A stretch of DNA of 24,757 nt from Verrucomicrobiota bacterium (lineage in GTDB: Bacteria > Verrucomicrobiota > Verrucomicrobiia > Opitutales > Opitutaceae): positions 1 to 24,757 of the forward strand of contig JAEWBF010000069.1 of NCBI GenBank assembly GCA_023391285.1, written 5' to 3'. Positions within the stretch are counted from its first letter, which is position 1; every line of letters starts with the position of its first letter. Under the pieces are notes generated by a model. It was not told where the DNA came from. It searched no databases and worked only from the letters and a program-made list of their open reading frames with translations. The position numbers and the translations under genes were made by a program. Shown here one piece after another: positions 16,111 to 24,757 of the stretch.

Positions 16111-17238
16111 TCACAACCCAATCACATTGAACAACACCGCGAACACCGCGTCCGCCACCACGATCAGCAAGATCGACGTCACCACCGCCGACGTCGCCGC
16201 TCGCCCGACTCCCGCCGCACTCCGCTCCGCCTGCAACCCGCGCAAGCACCCCGACAACCCCACGATCAACCCAAACACCGCCGCCTTGATCACGCCCACC
16301 GCCACGTCGCCGATGCCCACGATCGTTCCCATCTCCACCCAATACGCCGTCGGCGGGATATTCAGCACCAACAACGACACCGCCATCCCGCCCAAAATCC
16401 CCAGCGCATCCGCGTAAAGCGTCAGCAGCGGCATCATCACGAACAACGCCAGCAACCGCGGCACCACCAGAAAGTCCACCGGCGAAATCCCCAGCGTCTC
16501 CAACGCATCGATTTCCTCGTTAGCCTTCATGTTGCCCAAAGTCGCCGCAAACGCCGCACCCGTCCGCCCCGCCAATACCACCGCCGTCATCACCGCCCCC
16601 ATCTCGCGACACACCGCCATTCCAATCAGGTCCGCCACGTAAATATCTCCACCATACTGCCGCAGCACCAACGCCCCCGTATACGCCAGCGTCACGCCCG
16701 TCAGAAAACTGATCAAACTCACGATCGGCAGCGCCATCGCCCCGCACTGCAACATCTCGTCCAAACAATCCCGCCACCGAAACTTCTGCGGATTCTTCAC
16801 AATCCGCACCGCGCCGATCACGCTCTCGCCCACGAACTGCACCATCTCGCGCACCTTCCCCCACAAGTCCGCCGTCGCCGTCCCCACCACCTCCACGAAA
16901 CTCTGCGACCGATCGAACGGCACGCTGGTTTGATGCGACACATCCAATTGCGCCAGCAACGTCCGGATCTTCTCCGGCAACCGCTCCTCGTCGAAATACG
17001 CCCCCGTCGCTCGGCACCACTGCTCCACCTCGAAAAGAAACAACAATAACGAACTATCCCACCGCTCCACCCCGTCGACCCGCACCTCCACCCGCTTCGG
17101 CTGCGCCCGCTTCACCACATTCGCCCAAATCGGACGCCGCTCCGTGATTCGCCAAACGCCCTCAAGTGCCACCTCCATCCGCTCGCCCTCGAGCTTCGAA
17201 GACACATGCGCCTTCCGCAATTCCTTGGTGGCCGACAT
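16111..17238 (-). CDS. mlaE: MlaE-family permease with N-terminal STAS-like domain
   Basis: 375 residues from the ATG at 17238, preceded by GAGG 4 nt upstream. The open frame extends upstream to 17463 but only through the repeat array, so that extension is rejected. Residues 1-100 form a STAS-like domain (VRVDGVERWDSSLLLFLFEVE), the role played by separate MlaB in E. coli. Residues 130-375 are the permease (MlaE/DUF140), with about five or six hydrophobic segments and the motifs ALVLRQYGGDIYVADLIG, CREMGAVMTAVVLAGRTGAAFAATLG, EEIDALETLGISP and PRLLALF. It transports lipids through the inner membrane with MlaF and the MCE protein. It is the first gene of the minus-strand cluster. Fused STAS-MlaE proteins are known in many phyla. 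Confidence 0.93.
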   Translation of the reverse strand: MSATKELRKAHVSSKLEGERMEVALEGVWRITERRPIWANVVKRAQPKRVEVRVDGVERWDSSLLLFLFEVEQWCRATGAYFDEERLPEKIRTLLAQLDVSHQTSVPFDRSQSFVEVVGTATADLWGKVREMVQFVGESVIGAVRIVKNPQKFRWRDCLDEMLQCGAMALPIVSLISFLTGVTLAYTGALVLRQYGGDIYVADLIGMAVCREMGAVMTAVVLAGRTGAAFAATLGNMKANEEIDALETLGISPVDFLVVPRLLALFVMMPLLTLYADALGILGGMAVSLLVLNIPPTAYWVEMGTIVGIGDVAVGVIKAAVFGLIVGLSGCLRGLQAERSAAGVGRAATSAVVTSILLIVVADAVFAVLFNVIGL

Positions 17239-17300
17239 CCGCCTCACTTCACCCACGACTCCCCCCGTCGCCAAATCAAATCTACGCGATGCCCTCCCCA

Positions 17301-17598
17301 CGTAGCGGAACGCATGAGCGTTTCGTCTTTCGTAGCCAACCGCAGACCCGCCGGGGTAAGCGCCTCGTCCTCTGTAGCGGAACGCGTGAGCGTTTCGTCT
17401 TTCGTAGCGCAACGCAGCCCGCCCCGACTCGTCGGGGTGAGCGTTTCGCCTTCCGTAGCGCAACGCAGCCTGCCCCGACCCGTCGGGGTGAGCGTTTCGT
17501 CCTCCGTAGTTTCGTCCTCGCTAGCGCAACACAGCCCACCTCGATTCGTCGCGTGAGCGTCTCGTATTCCGTAGCGGAAGGCGTAAGCCTTTCGTCCT
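17301..17598. repeat. Array of about eight hairpin-forming intergenic repeats between mlaE and the HAD gene
   Basis: Successive units begin CGTAGCG and end TTCGTCYTC, at about 17301, 17331, 17374, 17403, 17454, 17505 (truncated), 17520 and 17570. Short units (about 30 nt, the first, third and eighth) fold as CGGAACGC/GCGTTTCG around a 4-nt loop. Long units (51 nt, the fourth and fifth) insert a second hairpin, CCCCGA[4 nt]TCGGGG. The eighth unit has AAGGC/GCCTT in place of AACGC/GCGTT, a compensatory change. The array occupies most of the 400-bp divergent gap 17239-17638; I see no gene there and no clear promoter elements. Confidence 0.8.
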
Positions 17599-17638
17599 CA
17601 CCTCACGCCCCCCCCGACGCCCATCGCTCCTCCTTCCC

Positions 17639-18280
17639 ATGTCCAATTTCAAAACCTTCCTCTTCGACCTCGACGGCACCCTCGTCGATCACTTCGCCGC
17701 GATCCATCGGTGCCACTCGCACACGATGCAAAAACTCGGCCTTCCGCCGCCGACCCTCGAACAAGTTCACAACGCCGTCGGCGGTGGCCTCGAACTCGCC
17801 ATCAGCCGCCTCGTGGGACCCGAACGCACCGCCGAAGCCCTCGCGATTTATCGCCCCTACTGGGACGCCACCATGCTCGACGACGTCGCCCTCTTCCCCG
17901 GCGCCCGTGAACTCCTCGAAGCCCTCCACGACCGCGGCGCCAAACTCGCCGTCCTCACCAACAAACACGGCCCCTCCTCCCGCCTCATCTGCGATCACCT
18001 GGAAATCAGCCCGCTCCTCTCCGCCGTCTTCGGCGCCCTCGACACCCCTTGGTTGAAACCTCAAATCGAGTTCACCCAACACGCCCTCTCCCAGCTCAAC
18101 GCCACGCCCGCCGAAACCCTCCTCATCGGCGATTCCACCTGGGACGTTGAAACCGGCCGCAACGCCGGCTTCCCCGTCTGGTGCGTCACCACCGGCACCC
18201 ACACCGCCGACCAACTCCAATCCGCCGGCGCCACCCAAGTTTTCGCTGATCTCCCGACACTCGCACGCGCTTTGCTTTGA
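17639..18280 (+). CDS. gph: HAD-superfamily phosphatase, phosphoglycolate phosphatase-like
   Basis: 213 residues. HAD motifs: DLDGT (D10, D12) with nucleophile and acid/base aspartates, T107 in VLTNKHG (motif II), K140 in LKP (motif III) and GDSTWDVETG (D165, D169, motif IV). The helical cap inserted after motif I (residues 16-85) is of the type found in phosphoglycolate phosphatase and its relatives. Phosphoglycolate phosphatase hydrolyses 2-phosphoglycolate in the cytoplasm, but substrate assignment within this family is unreliable, so the gene symbol is tentative. There is no clear Shine-Dalgarno. It is divergent from mlaE across the repeat array and 38 nt upstream of the ThuA-like gene, probably in one transcript. 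Confidence 0.85.
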   Translation: MSNFKTFLFDLDGTLVDHFAAIHRCHSHTMQKLGLPPPTLEQVHNAVGGGLELAISRLVGPERTAEALAIYRPYWDATMLDDVALFPGARELLEALHDRGAKLAVLTNKHGPSSRLICDHLEISPLLSAVFGALDTPWLKPQIEFTQHALSQLNATPAETLLIGDSTWDVETGRNAGFPVWCVTTGTHTADQLQSAGATQVFADLPTLARALL

Positions 18281-18318
18281 GCGAGAAAATCGCTGTCATG
18301 TTTTCCTCTCATCCCCCC

Positions 18319-19317
18319 ATGAAGCTCGCTGCCGTCGCACTCGTTTTCGTTTCCTTCGCTCTCACTCTGTTCGCCCACTCTCCCCGCTCCCTCGTCCTCG
18401 AACCCGCCGGCGAACCGAAAAACAAACACGTCGTCCTCCTCTCCGGCGACGAGGAATACCGCAGCGAGGAATCGCTGCCCATGCTCGCGAAGATCCTCAG
18501 CCAGCGCCACGGCTTCAACTGCACCGTCCTCTTCGCGCTCGATCCCGACGGCGTCATCAACCCCGACAACATCCGCTCGCTCGCCCACGCCGAGGCCCTC
18601 GACACCGCCGACGTCATCATCATGGCCCTCCGCTGGCGCGATTACCCCGACGACCAGATGAAGCACTTCGTCGACGCCTATCGCCGCGGAGTCCCCATCA
18701 TCGCAATCCGCACCTCCACCCACGCCTTCAAAAACTCCGAAGGCCGCTACGTCGAATTCGCAAACTTCGGCAAAAACGTTCTCGGCGAGGACTGGGTCGA
18801 TCACTGGGGCCACCACAACCACGAAGCCACCCGCGCCGTCATCGAGCCCGGCGCCGAATCCGAACCGCTTCTCAACGGCGTCCGCGATATCTTCGGCCCC
18901 ACCGATGTCTACGAAGTCTACCCACCCAGCGATGTGCGCATCCTCCTCCGCGGCCAGGTTCTCGCCGGCATGAAACCCGACTCGCCCGCCGCCACGCACA
19001 CGAAAAAACGCCGCAGCGACGGCGTCGAACAACCCGTCAACAACCCCATGATGCCGCTCGCCTGGACGCGCCTCCATCGCAACGACGCCGGCCGCGAAAA
19101 CAAAATCCTCGTCAGCACCATCGGCGCTTCCGTCGACTTCGAAAGCGAAGACCTCCGCCGACTCATCGTTAACGGCGTTTACTGGGCCCTCGACCTTCCC
19201 ATTCCCGAGCGCGCCGATGTCGCCTACGTCGATCCCTTCAAAGCCCGCTACTTCGGCTCCACCATCCACGGCTACCAACGTGGCATGCGCCCCGCCGACT
19301 ACGGCCTAAACAAATAG
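18319..19317 (+). CDS. Secreted ThuA-like domain protein
   Basis: 333 residues from the ATG at 18319, chosen because it begins a signal peptide (MKLAAVALVFVSFALTLFAHS). An in-frame TTG at 18277, overlapping the HAD stop, and an ATG at 18298 are alternatives. The domain resembles the ThuA family (class I glutamine amidotransferase-like fold): KHVVLLSGDEEYRSEESLPML, then VLFALDPDG, ADVIIMALRWRDYPDDQMKHF, VPIIAIRTSTHAF and a histidine-rich WVDHWGHHNHEATR segment. ThuA proteins take part in sugar (trehalose, keto-sugar) metabolism in some bacteria, and secreted versions are abundant in Planctomycetes and Verrucomicrobia with unproven function. It probably acts in the periplasm. It lies downstream of the HAD gene and converges on the btuB-like gene. 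Confidence 0.85.
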   Translation: MKLAAVALVFVSFALTLFAHSPRSLVLEPAGEPKNKHVVLLSGDEEYRSEESLPMLAKILSQRHGFNCTVLFALDPDGVINPDNIRSLAHAEALDTADVIIMALRWRDYPDDQMKHFVDAYRRGVPIIAIRTSTHAFKNSEGRYVEFANFGKNVLGEDWVDHWGHHNHEATRAVIEPGAESEPLLNGVRDIFGPTDVYEVYPPSDVRILLRGQVLAGMKPDSPAATHTKKRRSDGVEQPVNNPMMPLAWTRLHRNDAGRENKILVSTIGASVDFESEDLRRLIVNGVYWALDLPIPERADVAYVDPFKARYFGSTIHGYQRGMRPADYGLNK

Positions 19318-19338
19318 GGCGGGCCTTCCGACCCGCCC
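19317..19338. terminator. Hairpin at the thuA-btuB convergent junction
   Basis: GGGCGGG (19317-19323) and CCCGCCC (19332-19338) form a 7-bp stem with an 8-nt loop. The stem starts at the last base of the ThuA-like stop codon. No T-run follows; it could serve both convergent genes or be a REP-like element. Confidence 0.45.
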
Positions 19339-19342
19339 CGTC

Positions 19343-19384
19343 TCTCAACTCTCAACCCTCAACTCTCCACTCCCCTCTCTCAAC
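19343..19384. repeat. CTCTCAAC-type heptanucleotide repeat
   Basis: Degenerate tandem heptads read TCTCAAC, TCTCAAC, CCTCAAC, TCTCCAC, TCCCCTC, TCTCAAC in the 69-bp gap between the convergent ThuA-like and btuB-like genes. The same heptad occurs at 24712-24757 inside metH. Confidence 0.7.
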
Positions 19385-19386
19385 TC

Positions 19387-21273
19387 CTAGAACCTCCAAC
19401 TCACCCCCGCATACGCGCCCAACCCCACAGCCGGAAACCCGTTCACTTCCTCATACTGCTCATCGAATAGGTTTTCGATCCGCGCCTTCACCGTGAGTCG
19501 TTCGTTCACTTCCCACGCCGCATACAGCCGCGTGACCGTGTAATCCTCCGCATCGATCGTCGCAAATGTCGCCGCGTCCACGTCCTCGCGACCCGACACA
19601 AACGCCACGCCCACCCCAAGGCTGAACCCGCCTCCCCATTCGCGCCAAACATCCGCGTTCGCCGCATGACGCGGCCGCCGCAGCAAACGCGTGCCCTGCG
19701 TCTGATTCTCCGCCTCGAGATACGTGTAGGCGACGCGCACATCGAGCCCGCCCGCCAAGATGGCTTGCCCCGACAACTCCAGCCCGCGCGTTTTCGCCCG
19801 CTCGACATTGATCACCGTCCCCGGCGACGCCGAGAAATCGAACGTAATGAGATCCTGATACGAGGTTTCGAACCACGTCGCGCTCAGCTTCCCACTCCAC
19901 TCGGGCAAATAGTAATCGAACCCGCCATCCCACGAACGCGCCTCTTCCGGCCGCAGATTCGGATTCCCCACATAAAACGCACTCTGCCCATACAAATCCA
20001 AAAAGCTCGGCGACCGAAACGCCGTGCTATAGCTCGCGCGCCACTTCAACCGCTGGTCCGCCACCAGCCAAGCCGCCGCGATCTTCCCCGTCGTCGCGTC
20101 GCCAAAGGTATCGTAATCGTCCCAGCGCAGCCCGCCGGTGAAATTGATCTCGTCCGTTAACGCGAACTCGTCCTGCGCAAACACCGCGAAGAGCGTCTGC
20201 TTCTTGTTGATGTCGCCGAAGCCCGTATTGCGCGTGCGATTCGCCTCCGCGGTCGCGCCCGCCACAATCCGATGCCGCTCGATGCCCGTGAACGTATTCT
20301 GCCAATCGAGCACGCCCCGCCGGTTCTTCACCAGCGTCACCTGCGCCGGACCCGCCGGTCTCGGATTTTCCGATACAAACCGCCGATCCTGCCCGCCCAA
20401 CACCACGCGCGAGGTCCACGCCTCCGCGACTTTCGTTTCCATAAACGCCGTCGTGATCAGGTTGCTCTCCCGCTCGCCATTGTCCGGATCGTTCGTGTGC
20501 CGATCGCCCGGATTTTGATAATCGCCATAAAACCAGCGCACCGTCCCGCCGATTTCCGTCCGCTCGCTGATCGTGCGATCCAGCCGCAGCGTCACATTCG
20601 CGCTGTCGAACGCATTATTCGGCCGCTCATTGTCCGTGTGCCCGCCTTGCGCGGAAAAGTTATACGCCGTCGCGCCGCGTTCGCCCTGGGCCAGCACCGC
20701 GCCTTGCACCGTGCCAAACGATCCCGCCTCGAAACCCACCTCCTCCGTCGGCTCGCCGCGTCCGCGTTGCGCGCGCAACGACACCACGCCGCCCACCGCC
20801 TCGCCGCCATAAAGCGTGCTCTGCGGCCCGTGCGCCACTTCGAGGTTGTCGCAGGCCGACACGCATGCGCCGCCGAGGAACAGTTGATAATCCGTATTCG
20901 GATCGTTGATGCGCAGGCCATCGACCAGAAACAGCGTCTGATTCGAATTCGACCCGCGCATGAAAATCGCCGCCGCCGCGCCCGGTCCGCCATTCGAAAA
21001 ACGCGGCGCACCCGCCACGCCGCCGAGCGCCTGCGCCAGTGAATTGATCTGACGCCGCGCCAGATCCTCCGCCGACAAATAATCGATCGACGTGCCGATG
21101 GTCTTGTGCGCCGCCGGCGTGCGCGTCGCCGTCGTAACCACCGGCTCGAGCACTTCCGGCTCCGCCGAAAGATCGCCCGCCGCACTCTGCGCGCGCGCCG
21201 CAAGGAGCGTTCCGAGAACGCTGATAATGACGAGGGTCCGCCCGGCCAAGCCAGGCAGTGAACGTTGTTTCAT
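19387..21273 (-). CDS. btuB: TonB-dependent outer-membrane receptor, BtuB-like (vitamin B12 uptake)
   Basis: 628 residues from the ATG at 21273, chosen over an upstream in-frame ATG at 21309 because it starts a signal peptide (MKQRSLPGLAGRTLVIISVLGTLLAARAQS). A TonB-box-like EPVVTTATR precedes a plug domain with IDYLSAEDLARRQINSLAQAL, FMRGSNSNQTLFLVDGLRIN and HGPQSTLYGGEAVGGVV. The rest (about 170-628) is a 22-stranded barrel pattern ending in SWRF, with the terminal aromatic residue needed for outer-membrane insertion. The plug resembles BtuB, and the cobalamin riboswitch in its leader makes B12 or another corrinoid the likely ligand. A CVSAC cysteine pair in the plug may form a disulfide. 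No ABC uptake genes (btuFCD) are adjacent in the window. Confidence 0.92.
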   Translation of the reverse strand: MKQRSLPGLAGRTLVIISVLGTLLAARAQSAAGDLSAEPEVLEPVVTTATRTPAAHKTIGTSIDYLSAEDLARRQINSLAQALGGVAGAPRFSNGGPGAAAAIFMRGSNSNQTLFLVDGLRINDPNTDYQLFLGGACVSACDNLEVAHGPQSTLYGGEAVGGVVSLRAQRGRGEPTEEVGFEAGSFGTVQGAVLAQGERGATAYNFSAQGGHTDNERPNNAFDSANVTLRLDRTISERTEIGGTVRWFYGDYQNPGDRHTNDPDNGERESNLITTAFMETKVAEAWTSRVVLGGQDRRFVSENPRPAGPAQVTLVKNRRGVLDWQNTFTGIERHRIVAGATAEANRTRNTGFGDINKKQTLFAVFAQDEFALTDEINFTGGLRWDDYDTFGDATTGKIAAAWLVADQRLKWRASYSTAFRSPSFLDLYGQSAFYVGNPNLRPEEARSWDGGFDYYLPEWSGKLSATWFETSYQDLITFDFSASPGTVINVERAKTRGLELSGQAILAGGLDVRVAYTYLEAENQTQGTRLLRRPRHAANADVWREWGGGFSLGVGVAFVSGREDVDAATFATIDAEDYTVTRLYAAWEVNERLTVKARIENLFDEQYEEVNGFPAVGLGAYAGVSWRF

Positions 21274-21484
21274 GGATGTCCGCTGATCAGGTAAGCCAAG
21301 AGCAGACACCCGGGGGAGCGGCCACTCTCACGCTTCATTTTTGCGATGAAGTTTTCGCGATCGCCGCGCGCAATCGCGGCCAACGCGTGAGTCTCCCGGG
21401 ATCAAATGTTCGGACTCCGCATTTCCCGCGACGAGCGTCTCCGCCCGCGCCGCCTCCTCCCCTCGCCTTCACCGCCGCTTGCGC

Positions 21485-21640
21485 GACGACTGGCTTTTCC
21501 ATCAGGCCTGTCCCGATGGCGGGGATTCGTGATGCGTTACCGCAGCGCAACTGTGGCCGAGTTTCACGGCCTTCCCTGATTCCCGAAAGTATCGAAAGAA
21601 CGCCAGGCCGCGCGAACTTGGCCAACCGGGTCCCGCGAAA
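21485..21640 (-). promoter_or_regulatory. Cobalamin riboswitch in the btuB leader
   Basis: Read on the minus strand, the core AGGGAA (21577-21572) is followed by GGCCGTGAAACTCGGCC, then ACAGTTGCGCTGCGGTAACGC, and further on by GGAAAAGCCAGTCG (B12-box-like, around 21500-21487). This order matches the AGGGAA, GTGAAAxTC, ACAGxxxCGC and AGCCAG landmarks of cobalamin riboswitches. It ends about 210 nt before the btuB start. I could not identify the expression platform; a CTTCAT/ATGAAG hairpin in the leader has no T-run. The rest of the 21310-21721 gap holds no gene I can support, and a metH promoter must lie within it. Confidence 0.82.
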
Positions 21641-21721
21641 CAAGCACTTTCAACAATCCTCGCATCTGAATCCGTTGATATGTGTCTTGCAAACGCGTTC
21701 GCCCGCGCTTTCCGTCCTCGC

Positions 21722-22801
21722 ATGACACCGCCCTCTTCCGCCGTCCGCCTCGATCGCACCGCTGCTCTCGATGCGCTTTTCCGCGACCGCATCGTCATCC
21801 TCGACGGCGCGATGGGCTCGCTCATCCAGACGCACCAGCTCTCCGAATCCGACTTCCGCGGCCAGCGGTTCGCCGCCCACCCGCACGATCTCAAGGGCAA
21901 CAACGACCTGCTCTCCCTCACCCGCCCCGACATCATCGAGGGCATCCACGCCCGCTATTTCGCCGCCGGCGCCGACCTCGTCGAAACCAACACCTTCAAC
22001 TCCACCGCCATCTCGCAGGCCGATTACCACCTCGAACCGCTCGTCCGCGATCTGAATCTCGCCGCCGTCGCGTGCGCGCGCCGCGCCGCCGACAAGGCCG
22101 AAGCCGCCACTCCCGGCCGCCGCTGTTTCGTCGCCGGCGCCATCGGCCCGCTCAATCGCACGCTTTCGCTCTCACCCGACGTCAACCGCCCCGATTTTCG
22201 TGCCGTCACCTGGGACCAGGTCGTCGCCGCCTACTCCGAACAGATTCGCGCGCTTCTCGAGGGCGGCGTCGACGCGCTCCTCATCGAAACCATCTTCGAC
22301 ACCCTCAACGCCAAAGCCGCCCTCTTCGCCGCCGAATCGATCTTCGATGAAGTGGGTTTTCGGATACCCGTGATGATTTCCGTCACGATCACCGACGCCT
22401 CCGGCCGCACCCTCTCCGGCCAAACCGTCGCCGCGTTCTACAATTCCATCCGCCACGCCAAACCGTTTTCCGTCGGCATCAACTGCGCCCTCGGCGGCGC
22501 CGCCATGCGGCCCTACGTCGAGGAACTCGCCTCGATCGCCGAGTGCTACGTCACCTGCTACCCCAACGCCGGCCTGCCGAATGCCTTCGGCGGCTACGAC
22601 GAAACGCCCGCCGACATGGCCCGCGTCCTCGGCGAATTCGCTTCCGCCGGTTTCGTCAACGCCGTCGGCGGCTGCTGCGGCTCCACTCCCGATCACATCG
22701 CCGCGATCGCCGCCGCCGCTCGCCAACATCCTCCGCGCCGCATCCCCAATCGCGCCTCCACCCTTCAACTCAGCGGCCTCGAACCCCTGACCGTCGCCTA
22801 A
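21722..22801 (+). CDS. metH: Methionine synthase, homocysteine-binding (N-terminal) module as a separate protein
   Basis: 359 residues from the ATG at 21722; an in-frame ATG at 21680 would add 14 residues that do not fit the family. This is the zinc/homocysteine barrel of cobalamin-dependent methionine synthase: VILDGAMGSLIQ, DLLSLTRPDIIEGIHARYFAAGADLVETNTFNST, AGAIGPLNRTLSLSPDVNRP, ALLIETIFDTLNAKAAL and the zinc ligands C255 (INCALGG), C318 and C319 (GGCCGST). It ends LQLSGLEPLTVA, exactly where E. coli MetH passes from the homocysteine to the folate domain. The second part of MetH begins 93 nt later as a new frame. Together they transfer methyl from methyltetrahydrofolate via cobalamin to homocysteine. 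No clear Shine-Dalgarno. It lies divergent from the riboswitch-controlled btuB. Confidence 0.93.
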   Translation: MTPPSSAVRLDRTAALDALFRDRIVILDGAMGSLIQTHQLSESDFRGQRFAAHPHDLKGNNDLLSLTRPDIIEGIHARYFAAGADLVETNTFNSTAISQADYHLEPLVRDLNLAAVACARRAADKAEAATPGRRCFVAGAIGPLNRTLSLSPDVNRPDFRAVTWDQVVAAYSEQIRALLEGGVDALLIETIFDTLNAKAALFAAESIFDEVGFRIPVMISVTITDASGRTLSGQTVAAFYNSIRHAKPFSVGINCALGGAAMRPYVEELASIAECYVTCYPNAGLPNAFGGYDETPADMARVLGEFASAGFVNAVGGCCGSTPDHIAAIAAAARQHPPRRIPNRASTLQLSGLEPLTVA

Positions 22802-22804
22802 CCC

Positions 22805-22891
22805 CTCTTTCTCTTTCCTCTTTATCTTTCTCTTTCTCCTCCGGGAGCGACGAGGGAGAGAAAGAGGAAAGATAAAGACGAAAGAGAAAGA
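22805..22891. repeat. CTTT/AAAG imperfect palindrome at the metH split
   Basis: A pyrimidine arm (22805-22842, CTCTTTCTCTTTCCTCTTTA and onward) is followed by a purine arm (22851-22891, ending AAAGACGAAAGAGAAAGA) that is close to its reverse complement, with a short GGGAGCGA loop. It fills nearly all of the 93-nt gap between the two metH frames. The purine arm lies just before the second ATG and may act as its ribosome-binding region. Confidence 0.8.
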
Positions 22892-22894
22892 TCC

Positions 22895-24757
<1,863 letters not shown>

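Noticed and set aside
17239..17463. N-terminal extension of MlaE into the repeat array
   Set aside because: The extra 75 codons are translated repeat (YERRNAHAFRY repeated); a proper ribosome-binding site precedes the ATG at 17238.
17301..17598. CRISPR array
   Set aside because: Units vary in length (about 15-51 nt), are adjacent without unique spacers, and are internally palindromic; no cas genes are present.
18061..19278. Minus-strand open frame of 405 codons opposite the ThuA-like gene
   Set aside because: Antisense shadow of the HAD and ThuA-like genes, with no signal or domain.

Overview
The window is GC-rich, densely coding DNA that looks like a chromosome of the Verrucomicrobiota, most likely an Opitutaceae-type bacterium. 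The pointers are LL-diaminopimelate aminotransferase (dapL) for lysine and peptidoglycan synthesis, secreted beta-propeller proteins ending in a shared C-terminal module, an MCE/Mla lipid-transport cluster with a STAS-MlaE fusion, a secreted ThuA-like protein, and many short interspersed hairpin and simple repeats. No transposase, integrase, CRISPR array, tRNA or rRNA was seen. The lineage is inferred from gene content, not from a marker gene.

Positions 1-10605 (minus strand) look like one operon for exported proteins. In order of transcription it holds a small conserved secreted protein (10605-9973), a matrixin-like zinc metalloprotease (9965-8103), a 12-repeat NHL propeller protein (8106-4981, ATGA overlap with the protease gene) and a giant RCC1-repeat protein (4966 to beyond position 1). 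The last three end in nearly the same C-terminal module of about 260 residues, itself an internal duplication. This is the most system-like feature of the window: a protease and two large propeller proteins, co-expressed and carrying the same tail.

Positions 10792-12961 hold a divergent pair, panC (minus) and dapL (plus), separated by about 100 bp with a perfect 14-bp dyad. The PanC keeps its fold signature but has substitutions at several positions expected to be catalytic. From 13039 to 17238 (minus) lies an MCE-type lipid-transport cluster: STAS-MlaE permease, MlaF ATPase, MlaD-type MCE protein and PqiC-like lipoprotein, followed by a small unknown gene.

A 300-bp array of hairpin-forming repeats fills the divergent promoter region between mlaE and a HAD phosphatase gene (plus, 17639-18280), which is followed by a secreted ThuA-like protein. 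Converging on that is a BtuB-like TonB-dependent receptor (minus, 21273-19387) preceded by a cobalamin riboswitch. Divergent from it is B12-dependent methionine synthase, split into a homocysteine-binding half and a pterin/B12 half. Thus B12 uptake and B12 use face each other across the riboswitch region. The metH break contains a CTTT-type palindrome, and the two other inter-domain linkers visible in MetH also carry short repeats, in frame.
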